Positions 24,779 through 34,879 of a stretch of DNA of 64,000 nt are shown one piece after another (position 1 is the first letter of the stretch; every line of letters starts with the position of its first letter). The DNA is from Ovis canadensis (Eukaryota; Chordata; Mammalia; Artiodactyla; Bovidae): NCBI RefSeq assembly GCF_042477335.2, contig NC_091246.1, forward strand, positions 21,883,001 to 21,947,000, given 5' to 3'. The notes below the pieces were generated by a model. It was not told the DNA's origin. It searched no databases and was given only the letters and a program-made list of their open reading frames with translations. Made by a program: the position numbers and the translations under genes.

Positions 24779-25114
24779 TGTTGACCTAAAACAAATAGGG
24801 TGCCAGATGCTTTTCCAGCAAAGATGAGGTTATTCAGGATCAGCAGAAATTGCAAGCTGAGATCTAGAACCATGGTGAACCACATGCAAGTCCCTGCACA
24901 GCAAGGGAAGGATTTCCTGGAGGGGAAAAGGAAGATGGGAGAGCTTACAGTGAGCAAAGAACCCAGGACTTTTCATTGACTGAGTCCTTGCTGGAAAAAA
25001 GAGGAGCCTTTCTACCTGTTGGGCTTTGCCATTGTTGCAGAAATGAGAGCTCCTCCCACTGGTCTCCAGGCTGTATTAATATTTACTTGAGGTTTCTGTA
25101 TTAATTTTTTTACA
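24779..25114 (-). repeat. 5' LTR of the provirus
   Basis: This block of about 336 bp aligns end to end with 11676-12005. Shared landmarks are the terminal ACCTAAAACAA, GATCAGCAGA, CCACATGCAA, CACAGCAAGGGAA, GGGGAAAAGGAAG, CTTTTCATTG, GAGAGCTCC and the terminal TTAATTTTTT. The two LTRs differ by many substitutions and indels, so the insertion is old. Its outer end forms the pyrimidine tract before pseudo-exon 3. Confidence 0.75.
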
Positions 25115-25115
25115 G

Positions 25116-25718
25116 GTTCTTGGGGGCAAGCATTGGGGTAGTCTCCATATGAAAGGAGCAGAGATTGGCTTCTCCATGGCTATTCACCTAAAAGAAGTCA
25201 TAGCCACCGTGCTTATTAATGAGCCCAACTTTACTCTTGACATTCCACAGATATATCATGATCAGATAAATCAGCCCTTGCCATTCTCTCCTCCTCTACT
25301 ATCCATCAGTGCCTTAGGGTTAGTAAGGTTATAGCACATATTTGAGGAAACTAGAGCTGAAGCCAGTGAGACTTCTTTTCTCCCCATTGAAAAGACCCAG
25401 GGACATTTTCTCTTCATTGTGGGAGAAGAAGATAAGAATGTCAGTAGGGAAAGCATATGCAGCGCAAGCACAGAACATCTGAAGAGACGTGGGAGGAACA
25501 ACTGGACTCTGCTGTCTTACTTTGGAGTAGGCCACCTGATACAGCCTCCCCCCAGCCCCAAACCCAATGCTCTGCCTCCAGGATCTCTAATCTCCACTTC
25601 TCCATGCACCGAGGAGGAGATTCCTTTTCCCACACACAGCAGACATGAACATTCTTGGAAGGAAATCCAGAGGTTTCTCAGGAAGCACCTTATTCTGGTT
25701 GTGACTAGTCATCTCTGA
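25116..25718 (+). pseudogene. BAAT: BAAT-like pseudo-exon 3, with lost catalytic cysteine codon
   Basis: It starts directly after the retroviral LTR (TTTTTTTACAG). KGAEIGFSMAIHLKEVIATVLIN matches the segment after the nucleophile. In the shifted frame, ATTGGGGTAGTCTCCATATG reads IGVVSI and then lacks one base of the expected TGC, so the Cys codon is destroyed. An extra base upstream restores the overall frame. TAG at 25332-25334 interrupts it. The Asp motif (FIVGEED) and His motif (FGVGHLIQPP) remain. The last residues before TGA are SHL, a canonical PTS1 form. Confidence 0.88.
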
Positions 25719-25932
25719 GAAGAGCAAATATTCCTAGAAATAGAGAAGGAATAAGATGCTTTACCAGACCTTCACTTGATTTTCATGGGACAGTAGAACC
25801 AGGTGCTGACAAATGGATTTCTTAAAACCCAAATTAATATGCTTTTTAACACAACATTGTAAATCAACTATACTTATATAAAATAAGTTTTAAAATATGC
25901 TTAGTTTTCTCATATTTGAAAATATACTCATG

Positions 25933-26154
25933 GGACTTTGCTGGTGGTCCAGTGACTAAGACTCCATGCTCCCACTGCAAGGTGCCTGCATTCATTCCCT
26001 GGTGAGGGAACTAGATCCCACATGCTGCAACTAAGAGTTTGCATGCTGCAAGTAGAAAGATCGTACATGCCACAGCAAAGACTGAGGATCCCACATGCTG
26101 CAACTAAGTCCCAGAGCCGCCAAATAAATAAATATTTTTAAAAAGAAAGAAAAA
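25933..26154 (+). mobile_element. CHR-type tRNA SINE
   Basis: GACTTTGCTGGTGGTCCAGTGAC to an A-rich tail. Flanked by AATAT(A/G)CTCATG at 25921-25932 and 26155-26166. Confidence 0.85.
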
Positions 26155-26412
26155 AATATGCTCATGGTTACTTCATTGGTTTGGAAAACTAGACGTGAGT
26201 AAAAAATATATTAAGACGATATGGAAGCAGTTACGGAGGTAACATGAATCAGCCTACAATCAATAATTCAACAAAAGCTAGCTAAAGAAAATATTTTTAT
26301 GTGTCTAAACATGTACAGCATTTTTCAAGAGAAGCAATCTAAGATTCACAGGATTTCAGTTTAGGAAAGTAGTTTTGATGGTTATGATGGTGAAGATTAT
26401 GTGCTTCCAGAT

Positions 26413-26586
26413 TGGGGGCCAGCAGAGAAGGGGGCAACAGAGGATGACATGATTGGGTGGCATCACTGAATCAATGAACATGAGTTTAAGCAGACTCCAG
26501 GAGATAGTGAAGGACAGGGAAGCCTGGCATGCTGCAGTTCATGGGGCTGCAAAGAGTTGGACACGACTTTAGCAACTGAACAGCAA
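26413..26586 (+). mobile_element. short BovB 3' end fragment
   Basis: It runs from AGCAGAGAAGGGGGCAACAGAGGATGA to GAGTTGGACACGACTTTAGCAACTGAACAGC. It aligns with the last 170 bp of other BovB copies in the window. Confidence 0.8.
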
Positions 26587-27049
26587 GACTCTTTCTAGCA
26601 AAGTACTAGATAGTAGATATTTTTTACTGTATAGTCCATAAGGTCTCTGTCACTATTATTCAGTCCTGCTGTTATAGCACAAAAGCAGCCTTAGATAGGA
26701 TATAATGAATGATTGTATTTGTGTCCCAATTAAATTTTATTTATGAACACAGAAATTCAGATTTCATATAATTTTTACATGATGGATAATCAAGGTGAAG
26801 ATGAATCAGTAGGAAAGTATTCTGAATCATTTTGTAGGTATGATGGGGAGCCAATATAGACTAATAGAAGTAACATGAGGCCACTTCAGTTTTATCTGCA
26901 TAACCTCTTTATTTTCTTTACTTTCGATACCTTCTGTTTAGAGTAAAAATATTCCATTCAATATGAGTGGGGTTGTTAGCCTCCTTCCTCTTTCACTCAT
27001 AGAATTTTTCACATTTCCCAGACCTGACCAGTCAGAGTACTTCTCTAGG

Positions 27050-27145
27050 AACTTTCCTGGTGGTCCTGTGGTTAAGACTCTATGCTTTTACTGCAGGAGA
27101 TGTAGGTTTGATCCCTGGTGAGGAACTAAGATCTAACCCCAATTC
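27050..27145 (+). mobile_element. CHR-type tRNA SINE, partial
   Basis: GGAACTTTCCTGGTGGTCCTGTGGTTAAGAC to GAGGAACTAAGATCTAACC. It abuts the minus BovB that starts at 27153. Confidence 0.75.
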
Positions 27146-27152
27146 TAATATT

Positions 27153-28558
27153 CAGTTAAGTTCAGTTGCTCAGTCGTGTCCGACTCTTTGTGACCCCATG
27201 AATTGCAGCATGCCAGGCCTCCCTGTCCATCACCAACTCTCGGAGTTCCCTCAGACTCATGTCCATCAAGTCAGTGATGCCATCCATCCATCTCATCCTC
27301 TGTCGTCCCCTTCTCCTCCTGCCGCCAATCCCTCCCAGCATCAAAGTCTTTTCCAATGAGTCAACTCTGCATGAGGTGGCCAAAATACTGAAGTTTCAGC
27401 TTTAGCATCATTCCTTCCAAAGAAATCCCAGGGCTGATCTCCCTCAGAATGGACTGTTTGGATCTCCTTGCAGTCCAAGGGACTCTCAAGAGTCTTCTCC
27501 AACACCACAGTTCAAAAGCATCAATTCTTCAGTGCTCAGCCTTCTTCACAGTCCAACTCTCACATCCATACATGACCACAGGAAAAACCATAGCCTTGAC
27601 TAGACGGACCTTAGTTGGCAAAGTAATATCTCTGCTTCTGAATATGCTATCTATGTTGGTCATAACTTTTCTTCCAAGGAGTAAGCGTCTTTTAATTTCA
27701 TGGCTGCAGTTACCATCTGCAGTGATTTTGGAGCCCCCAAAAATAAAGTCTGACACTGTTTCTACTGTTTCTCCATCTATTTCCCATGAAGTGATAGGAC
27801 CAGATGCCATCCATGATCTTCATTTTCTGAATGTTGAGCTTTAAGCCAACTTTTTCACTCTCCTCTTTCACTTTCATCAAGAGGCTTTTTAGTCCCTCTT
27901 CACTTCACCACCATAAGGGTGGTGTCATCTGCATATCTGAGGTTATTGATATTTCTCGCAGCAATCTTGATTCCAGCTTGTATTTCTTCCAGCCCAGCGT
28001 TTCTCATGATGTACTCTGCATATAAGTTAAATAAGCAGGGTGACAATATATAGCCTTGACGTACTCCTTTTCCTATTTGGAACCAGTCTGTTGTTCCATG
28101 TCCAGTTCTAACTGTTGCTCCTGATCTGCTTACAGATTTCTCAAGAGGCAGGTCAGGTGGTCTGGTATTCCCATCTCTTTCAGAATTTTCCACAGTTTAT
28201 TGTGATCCACACAGGAAAAGGCTTTGGCATAGTCAATAAAGAAGAAATAGATGTTTTTCTGGAACTCTCTTGCTTTTTTGATGATCCAGCAGATGTTGGC
28301 AATTTGATCTCTGGTTCCTCTGCCTTTTCTAAAACCAGCTTGAACATCAGGAAGTTCACGGTTCACATATTGCTGAAGCCTGGCTTGGAGAATTTGAGCA
28401 TTACTTTACTAGCATGTGAGATGAGTGCAATTGTGTGGTAGCTTGAGCACATGAGCATTCTTTGGCATTGTCTTTCTTTGTGATTGGAATGAAAACTGAC
28501 CTTTTCCAGTCCTGTGGCCACTGCTGAGATTTCCAAATTTGCTGGCATATTGAGTGCA
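27153..28558 (-). mobile_element. 5'-truncated BovB LINE, minus strand
   Basis: The 3' tail is at the left (CAGTTAAGTTCAGTTGCTCAGTCGTG). RT frames follow on the minus strand (27529-27810, 27900-28193, 28130-28366). It ends at 28558, where a + strand BovB 5' end begins (CACCCCACGCCCAAGG), giving a head-to-head junction. Confidence 0.88.
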
Positions 28559-29191
28559 GCACCCCACGCCCAAGGTAAGAGAAACCCAAATAAGATGATA
28601 GGTGTTGCAAGAGGGCATCAGAGGCCAGACACACTGAAACCATACTCACAGAAAACTAGTCAATCTAATCACACTAGGCCCACAGCCTTGTCTAACTCAG
28701 TGAAACTAAGCCATGCCCCTGGGGCAACCCAAGACGGACGGGTCATGGTGGAGAGGTCTGACACAATGTGGTCCACTGGAGAAGAGAATGGCAAACCACT
28801 TCAGTATTCTTGCCTTGAGAACCCCATGAACAGTATGAAAAGGCAAAATGGTAGGATACTGTAAGAGGAACTCCCTAGGTCAGCAGGTGCCCAATATGCT
28901 ACTGGAGATCAGTGGAGAAATAACTCCAGAAAGAATGAAGGGATGGAGCCAAAGCAAAAACAATACCCAGCTGTGGATGTGACTGGTGACAGAAGCAAGG
29001 TCTGATGCTGTAAACAGCAATATTGCATAGGAACCTGGAATGTTAGGTTCATGAATCAATGTAAATTGGACATAGTCAAGCAGATGGTATGATTGAACAC
29101 TGATATCTTAGGAATCAGTGAACTAAAATGGATGAATTTAATTCAGAAGACCATTATATCTACTTCTGTGGGCAAGAATTCCTTAGATGAA

Positions 29192-29655
29192 ATGTTCAGT
29201 TAAGTTCAGTTTAGTCACTCAGTTGTGTCTGACTCTTTGCGACCCCATGAACTGCAGCATGCCAGGCTTCCCTGTCCATCACCAACTCCCAGGGCTTACT
29301 CAAACTCATGTCCATAGAGTCGGTGATGCCTTCCAACTGTCCCATCTTCTGTTGTCCCCTTTTCTTCCTGCCTTAGATTATTACCAGCATCAGAGTCTAA
29401 AATGAATCAGTTCTTCACATCAGGTGGCCAAAGTATTGGAGTTTCAGCTTCAGCATCAGTCCTTCCAATGAATATTCCTTTAGGATGGACTGGTTGGATC
29501 TCCTTGCTGTCCAAGGGACTCTCAAGAGTCTTCTCCAACACCACAGTTCAAAAGCATCAATTCTTCAGCGCTCAGCTTTCTTTACAGTCCAACTCTCACA
29601 TCCATACATGACTACTGGAAAAACCAAAACTTTGACTAGACAGGCCTTTGTTGGG
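29192..29655 (-). mobile_element. BovB 3' fragment nested in BovB
   Basis: The minus-oriented 3' end (GTTCAGTTAAGTTCAGTTTAGTCACTCAG at the left) runs to about 29655. It interrupts the host BovB between GATGAAAT (29191) and TAGCCCTCATAGTC (about 29656), which are adjacent in the copy at 16.4 kb. Confidence 0.85.
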
Positions 29656-29786
29656 TAGCCCTCATAGTCAACAAGAATCCAAAATGCAGTACTTGGGTGC
29701 AACCTCAAAAACAACAGAATGATCTCAGTTTGTTCCCAGGCAAACCATTCATCATCACAGTAATACGTGTCTATGCCCCAACAGAT

Positions 29787-30047
29787 CAGAGAAAACAATG
29801 GCACCCCACTCCAGTACTCTTGCCTGGAAAATCCCATGGACGGAGGAGCCTGGTGGGCTGCAGTCCATGGGGTCACTGAGAATTGGGCATGACTCAGTGA
29901 CTTCACTTTCACTTTTCACTTTCATGCAATGGAGAAGGAAATGGCAACCCACTCCAGTGTTCTTGCATGGAGAATCCCAGGGACGGTGGAGCCTGGTGGA
30001 CTGCCATCTATGGGGTCACACAGAGTCGGACACAACTGAAGTGACTT

Positions 30048-30081
<34 letters not shown>
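29787..30081 (+). mobile_element. BOV-A2 SINE nested in BovB
   Basis: A dimeric BovA unit, both monomers with TGGCAxCCCACTCCAGT and GAGTCGGACACAACTGAA landmarks, ends in an AGC repeat (30049-30081). The 12-bp duplication GCCCCAAC(A/T)GAT is at 29775-29786 and 30082-30093. Confidence 0.9.
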
Positions 30082-30084
<3 letters not shown>

Positions 30085-30162
30085 CCAACTGATGCCAAAG
30101 AAGCTGAACCTGAGTGGTTCAATGAAGACCTATGACACCTTGTAAAAAAGGAAAGGAAAGTG

Positions 30163-30365
30163 AAGTTGCTCAGTTGTGTCCAACTCTTTGTGACCCCATG
30201 GACGATAGCCTACCAGGCTCCTCTGTCCATGGGATTTTCCAAGCAATAGTACTGGAGTGGATTGTTATTTCCTTCTCCAGCAGATGTTCCTGACCCAGGG
30301 ATGGAACCCAGGTTTCCCACATTGTAGACAGAGGCTTTACCATCTGAGCCACCAGGGAAGTCACT
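30163..30365 (-). mobile_element. Bov-tA SINE nested in BovB
   Basis: The minus-oriented BovA part (GTTGCTCAGTTGTGTCCAAC) is followed by the tRNA-derived part (GAGCCACCAGGGAAGTC). It interrupts BovB endonuclease sequence. Confidence 0.85.
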
Positions 30366-32798
30366 AACATTGAAAAAAAAAAATGTCATTTTCATTGTAG
30401 GAGATTGGAATGCAAAAGTAGAAAGTCAAGGGATACCTGGAATAACAGGTAAGTTTGGCCATGCTTATAAAATGAAGCTAGGCAAAGGATAACAGAGTTT
30501 TGTCAAAAGAATGCACTGGTCATAGCAAACATCCTCTTCCAAAAACACAAGAAACAAGTCTACATTGAGACATCAGATGGTTAATACTGAAATCAGATTG
30601 ATTATATCAGCTGAAGATGGAGAAACTCTATACAGTCAGCAAAAACAAGACCTGGAGCTGACTGTGGCTCAGATTATGAGCTCCTTATTGCAAAATTCAG
30701 GCTTAAATTGAAGAAAGTAGGGAAAATCACTAGGCTATTCAGTTAAGACCTAAATCAAATCCCTTATGATTATACAGTGAAGGTGATGAATAGATTCAAG
30801 GGATTAGATCTGGTAGACAGAACTATGGATGGAGGTTTATAACATTGTACAGGAGGCAATGACCAAAACCATCTCAAAGAAAAAGAAATGCAAGAGGGCA
30901 AAGTGGTTGTCTGAAGAGGCCTTACAAGTAGCTGAGGAAAGAAGAGACGTTAAAGGGAAAAATACACTCAGCTGAAGGCAGAGTTCCAGAGAATAGCAAG
31001 GAGAGATAAAAGAAGGTTTTCTTAATGAACAATGCAAAGAAATAGAGGAAAACAATAGAATGGGAAACACTAGAGATCTCTTCAAGAAAACCAGAGATAT
31101 CAAGGGAATATTTCATGCAAGTATGGGCAATATAAAGGACAGAAACAGCAAAGACCTTAACAGAAGAAGACCTTAACAGAAGAAGACCTTAACAGAAGAA
31201 GAGGTGGCAAGAATACACAGAAGAACTAAACAAAAGGTCTTAATGATCTGGATGATAATCATGATGGTGTGGTCACTCACATAGAGCCAGACATCCTGGA
31301 GTGTGAAGTCAAGTGGCCCTTAGGAAACATCACTATGAATAAAGCTAATGGAGGTGATGGAATTCCAGTTGAGCTATTTCAAATCCTAGAAGATGATGTT
31401 GTTCAAGTGTTGCACTCATTATACCAGCAAATTTGGCAAACTCAGCAGTGGCACAGGACTGGAAAAGGTGTTTTAATTCCAGTCCCAAAGAAGGGCAATG
31501 CCAAATGAATGTTCAAACTAGCATTACACTTATTTCACATGCTAGCAAGGTTATATTCAAAATCCTTCAAGCTAGGCTTCAGCAGTACATGAACCAAGAA
31601 CTTCCAAATGTACAGTCTGGGTTTAAAAAAGACAGAAGAAGCAGAGATCAAATTTCCAACATTCATTGGAACATAGAGAAAGCAAGGAAATTCCAGAAAA
31701 ACATCTACTTCTGCTTCATTGATTATGCTAAAGCCCTTGACTGTGTGGATCACAACAAACTGTGGAAAATTCTTAAAGAGATGGAAGTACCAGAGCAACT
31801 TATCGGCCTCCTGAGAAATCTGTATGCAGGACAAGAGAACTGGACATGAAAGAGTTGACTGGTTCAAAATTTGTAAAGGAGTATGTCACCCTGCTTATTT
31901 AATTTATATGCAGAGTACATCATGCAAAATGCCAGACTAGATGAATTACAAGCTGGAATCAAGATTGCTGGGAGAAATATAAACAACTTAGATATGCAGA
32001 TGAAACCACTCTTATGGCAGGAAGTGAAGGGGAACTAAAGAGCCTCTTGATATGCGTTTGAAAGTAGAGAGTGAAAAAGCTGACTTAAACTCAACATTCA
32101 AAAAACTAAGATCATGGCAACTGCTCCCATCACTTCATGGCAAATAGATGGGGAAAAGTGGAAGCAGTGACAGATTTTATTTTCTTTGGCTCCGAAATCA
32201 CTGGGGATGGTGACTGCAGCCATGAAATTAGAAGATGCTTGCTGCTTGGAAGGAAAGCTATGACCAACCTAGACAGCATATTAAAAAGTAGAGACATCAC
32301 TTTGCTGACAAAGGTCCATATAGTCAGAGCTGATTTTTCCAGTTGTCATGTATGGATGTGAGAGTTGAATTATAAAGAAAGCTGAGCACTGAAGAATTGA
32401 TGCTTTTGAACTGTGGTGTTGGAGAAGACCCTTCAGAGTCCCTTGGACTACAAAGAGATCAAAGCAGTCAATCCTAAAGGAAATCAGCCCTGAATATTCA
32501 TTGGAAGGACTGATGCTGAAGCTCCAATACTTTGGCCACCTAATGCAAAGAGCTGACTCCTTAGAAAAGACCCTTTTATTGAAAAAGATCAAAGGTCAAA
32601 GTAGAAGAGGGCAGCAGAGGATGAGATGGTTAGATGGCATTACCAACCCAATGGACATGAATCTGAGCAAACTCTGGGAGATACTGAAGGACAGGGGAGC
32701 CTGGCATGGTGCAGTCATGGGGTCACAAAGAGTTGGATTCGAATTGGTGACTGAACAACAAGAAGAACAACTGGAGCCCTGTTTCTTGTGCTTCTCTT

Positions 32799-32924
32799 AT
32801 TTATTTATTTATTTTTGGCCATACTCTGAGGCATGTGGGATCGTCATTCCCTGACCAGGGATCAAACCAGCATACCCTACATTGGAAGGCTGAGTCTTAG
32901 CCACTGGACTACCAGGGAAGTCTC
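32799..32924 (-). mobile_element. CHR-type tRNA SINE
   Basis: A (TTTA)n start, then GGATCGTCATTCCCTGACCAGGGATC and CCACTGGACTACCAGGGAAGTC. The exact 12-bp duplication TGTGCTTCTCTT is at 32787-32798 and 32925-32936. Confidence 0.88.
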
Positions 32925-33645
32925 TGTGCTTCTCTTGGAGTTTGAGTGAAAACAGCACTCTATTTCTGTGTGTTTCTCCCCGGTCAGCCCCTATCCCTGG
33001 ATCTAGTCCTGGAAATTAGTCACTCAGCTGAGAGCTTTGCTATCCTACCAAGGTACCTCTCATCCAGTGTAAGAGCTGTATGCCGAAACAGCCTCCTCTT
33101 GTTGCAGATCTTCCAATTTGCTCATGACTCCCAATATTGACCCCTTCTCCTCAAGGCTTACATTTCACTTTTAATATATTTTATCGTACCATTCACATTT
33201 CACAAGTTAGAAAGCTGAAGTCTAAGGAAAGGTCAGTAATTTGTCTGAGGTCAATCACAACGACAGATGTAAAGGAATCCAGGTTCCTATCATGGTTCTC
33301 TGATTCCAGAGGCTAGCTACACTTCACTGGCTGCAAGAGATGCAAAAATTAGAAGATGTGGTACCCTTCCTCAAGGAACTCACAACCTGCAGGAGCAGTC
33401 TGCAGTTTGCAGTTTGGTTCACTTGTACATTTTGACAATAGACATTGACTGATAGGATTAACAGTGGAACGGATATCAGGAATTCTTGTCCTGAGAAGGC
33501 ATTTTTGCGTGGAGAGGGCTTCAGCCCTCCCTTGGAAGAGTGATTTGTAAACTGGGCTATGTTTTAGAATCTGTTGTTAAAAGTACAGATCCCAGAAACT
33601 TAACCAAATCCTATCAAGTCAGAATCTGCAGGTAAAGGGCCCTGC

Positions 33646-33921
33646 TGCTGCTGCTGCTAAGTCGCTTCAGTCATGTCCGACTCTGTGCGACCCCATAGAC
33701 GGCAGCCCATGAGGCTTCCCCATCCCTGGGATTCTCCAGGCAAGAACACTGGAGTGGGTTGCCATTTCCTTCTCCAATGCATAAAAGTGAAAAGTGAAAG
33801 TGAAGTCCCTCAGTAGTGTCCAACTCTTAGTGACCCCATGGACTGCAGCCCTCCAGGCTCCTCCGTCCATGGGATTTTCCAGGCAAGAGTATTGGAGTGG
33901 GGTCCCATTGTCTTCTCTGAG
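33646..33921 (-). mobile_element. BOV-A2 SINE
   Basis: Complete minus-oriented dimer beginning with a CTG run. The 9-bp duplication AGGGCCCTG is at 33637-33645 and 33922-33930. Confidence 0.9.
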
Positions 33922-34319
33922 AGGGCCCTGAGTCTGTTTAACTGACTCTCCAGATGAGTCTGAAAACCACACCACTCTGAAGATGGAAATTTGGAAGTCA
34001 TCTTCTTAGAAACCAACAAAAACATGCTGCCTAAGAGACTACTGACTTAGGGGAGGAGATAGGGAAGGAATTGAAGCAAAGGAGAAGAGAGCTAGGAGTT
34101 GAGAGAAGTCCAGGGAAGAGGCATGGAAACCAGACCTTTGTGATGAAATGAAAGACTCCACTATGAAACATTTGGATTGAAAGGCACGCCAGCTAAACTG
34201 AGCCTTTGCCCAGAGCCTGTGGCAGCGTGTGCTGATAACCCTGCCCCTGAGAACTTAAAAAAAAAAAAAAAAAAAAAGGATCAGCTGATTGTTTTTATGG
34301 AGACAGTTTCAACTTTGAC

Positions 34320-34437
34320 CAGTAGGCTGAGGTATTTTGAAGGATCTAAATTAGCAAGCAACAGGCAAGTGTCTAGTGCTCTTAGCTGGCTCCGTAAGGC
34401 ACCTCGCTCCGGACTGCTCTCTGCAGCTGAATTCAAG
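34320..34437 (+). other. possible non-coding 5' exon of the ACNAT-like gene (speculative)
   Basis: This GC-richer stretch ends at a consensus-quality donor (CAAG/GTAAGT at 34437/34438). BAAT-family genes commonly have an untranslated first exon some kilobases upstream of the coding exons, and this is the strongest donor I noticed upstream of 41.7 kb. There is no transcript evidence and the 5' limit is arbitrary. It could equally be a chance donor. Confidence 0.2.
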
Positions 34438-34674
34438 GTAAGTCAAGGCCATCATGGCCAAGTAGAAAATATCTGCTTTCTGATTTCAGCCACAGGGCAC
34501 CCGGGATGGCTGTTTGCATTGTGCTGTGTGTATTTTGCTCACTTCAGTGGGTAGCTCAGTTCTCTGAAAAAACAGCAATTACTATCCCAGGTGGTTTATT
34601 GTTCAAATACAGATTTATGCTAGCTGCATCAAGCTATCTGGAAGACTGTTTAGGAGACTATTTTGGAAGCAAAA

Positions 34675-34866
34675 GGGCTTCCCTGGTGGCTCAGACTGTA
34701 AAGAATCTGCTTGCAATGCAGAAGACCCAGGTTCAATCCCTGGATTGGAAAGACACCCTGGAGAGGGGAATGGCAGCCCAGTTTGCTATTCTTGCCTGGA
34801 GAATCTCATGGACAGAGGAACTCGCAGAGTTGGACACAACTGATCGACTAACACTTTCACTTTTAC
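34675..34866 (+). mobile_element. Bov-tA SINE
   Basis: GGCTTCCCTGGTGGCTCAGACTG to GATCGACTAACACTTTCAC. The 13-bp duplication TTTGGA(A/G)GCAAAA is at 34662-34674 and 34867-34879. Confidence 0.9.
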
Positions 34867-34879
34867 TTTGGAGGCAAAA

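Larger units (their letters stand above)
11676..25114 (-). mobile_element. degenerate endogenous retrovirus (gamma-like/ERV1), minus strand, with nested insertions
   Basis: It is bounded by two related LTRs (24779-25114 as 5' LTR, 11676-12005 as 3' LTR on the minus strand), each with TG..CA ends. Next to the 5' LTR is a TGGTGGCCCATACAAGGA-like primer-binding site. Reading leftwards there are remnants of gag, protease, reverse transcriptase (a Cys-Val-Asp-Asp variant of the catalytic motif), RNase H and integrase. No env was recognised between integrase and the 3' LTR. All frames are broken by stops. The flanking 4 bases are GGTC (11672-11675) and GGTT (25115-25118), consistent with a target duplication. 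Later insertions are listed separately. The class assignment rests on pol and primer-site resemblance and is tentative. Confidence 0.75.
4345..25718 (+). pseudogene. BAAT: BAAT-like pseudogene, three broken coding exons spread over 21 kb
   Basis: Exon-like blocks at 4345-4798, 7914-8005 and 25116-25718 match the three coding exons of bile acid-CoA:amino acid N-acyltransferase in order, with introns kept. It is therefore a duplicated rather than processed pseudogene. The C-terminal region (NNWTLLSY..GHLI and KEIQRFLRKHLI) is closer to BAAT than to ACNAT. Defects seen: GTG where ATG is expected; TGA at codon 33; TAG at 4717-4719; a GC donor at 4799; exon 2 cut after SLLA; a frameshift pair around the nucleophile with loss of the Cys codon; TAG at 25332-25334; and a shifted stretch in 25.46-25.64 kb. 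A provirus separates exon 3 from its original acceptor. A functional BAAT is expected elsewhere in the genome. Confidence 0.88.
28559..32755 (+). mobile_element. full-span BovB LINE with three nested insertions
   Basis: It starts at the BovB 5' region (CCCAAGGTAAGAGAAACCCAA). It continues through endonuclease (from about 28970), resumes after insertions at 29192-29655, 29787-30081 and 30163-30365, and runs through RT (31269-32361) to a tail near 32755. Numerous stops and small deletions make it inactive. A small tandem triplication (AGAAGACCTTAACAG units) lies at 31155-31200. Confidence 0.85.

Noticed and set aside
30049-30081. CRISPR-like regular repeats
   Set aside because: Only trinucleotide runs and interspersed SINEs are present. 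There are no direct repeats with unique spacers, and the genome is mammalian.
29922-30122. Poly-alanine/poly-serine frames around AGC repeats
   Set aside because: They are translations of the BOV-A2 tail. The same pattern occurs at 40208-40240.
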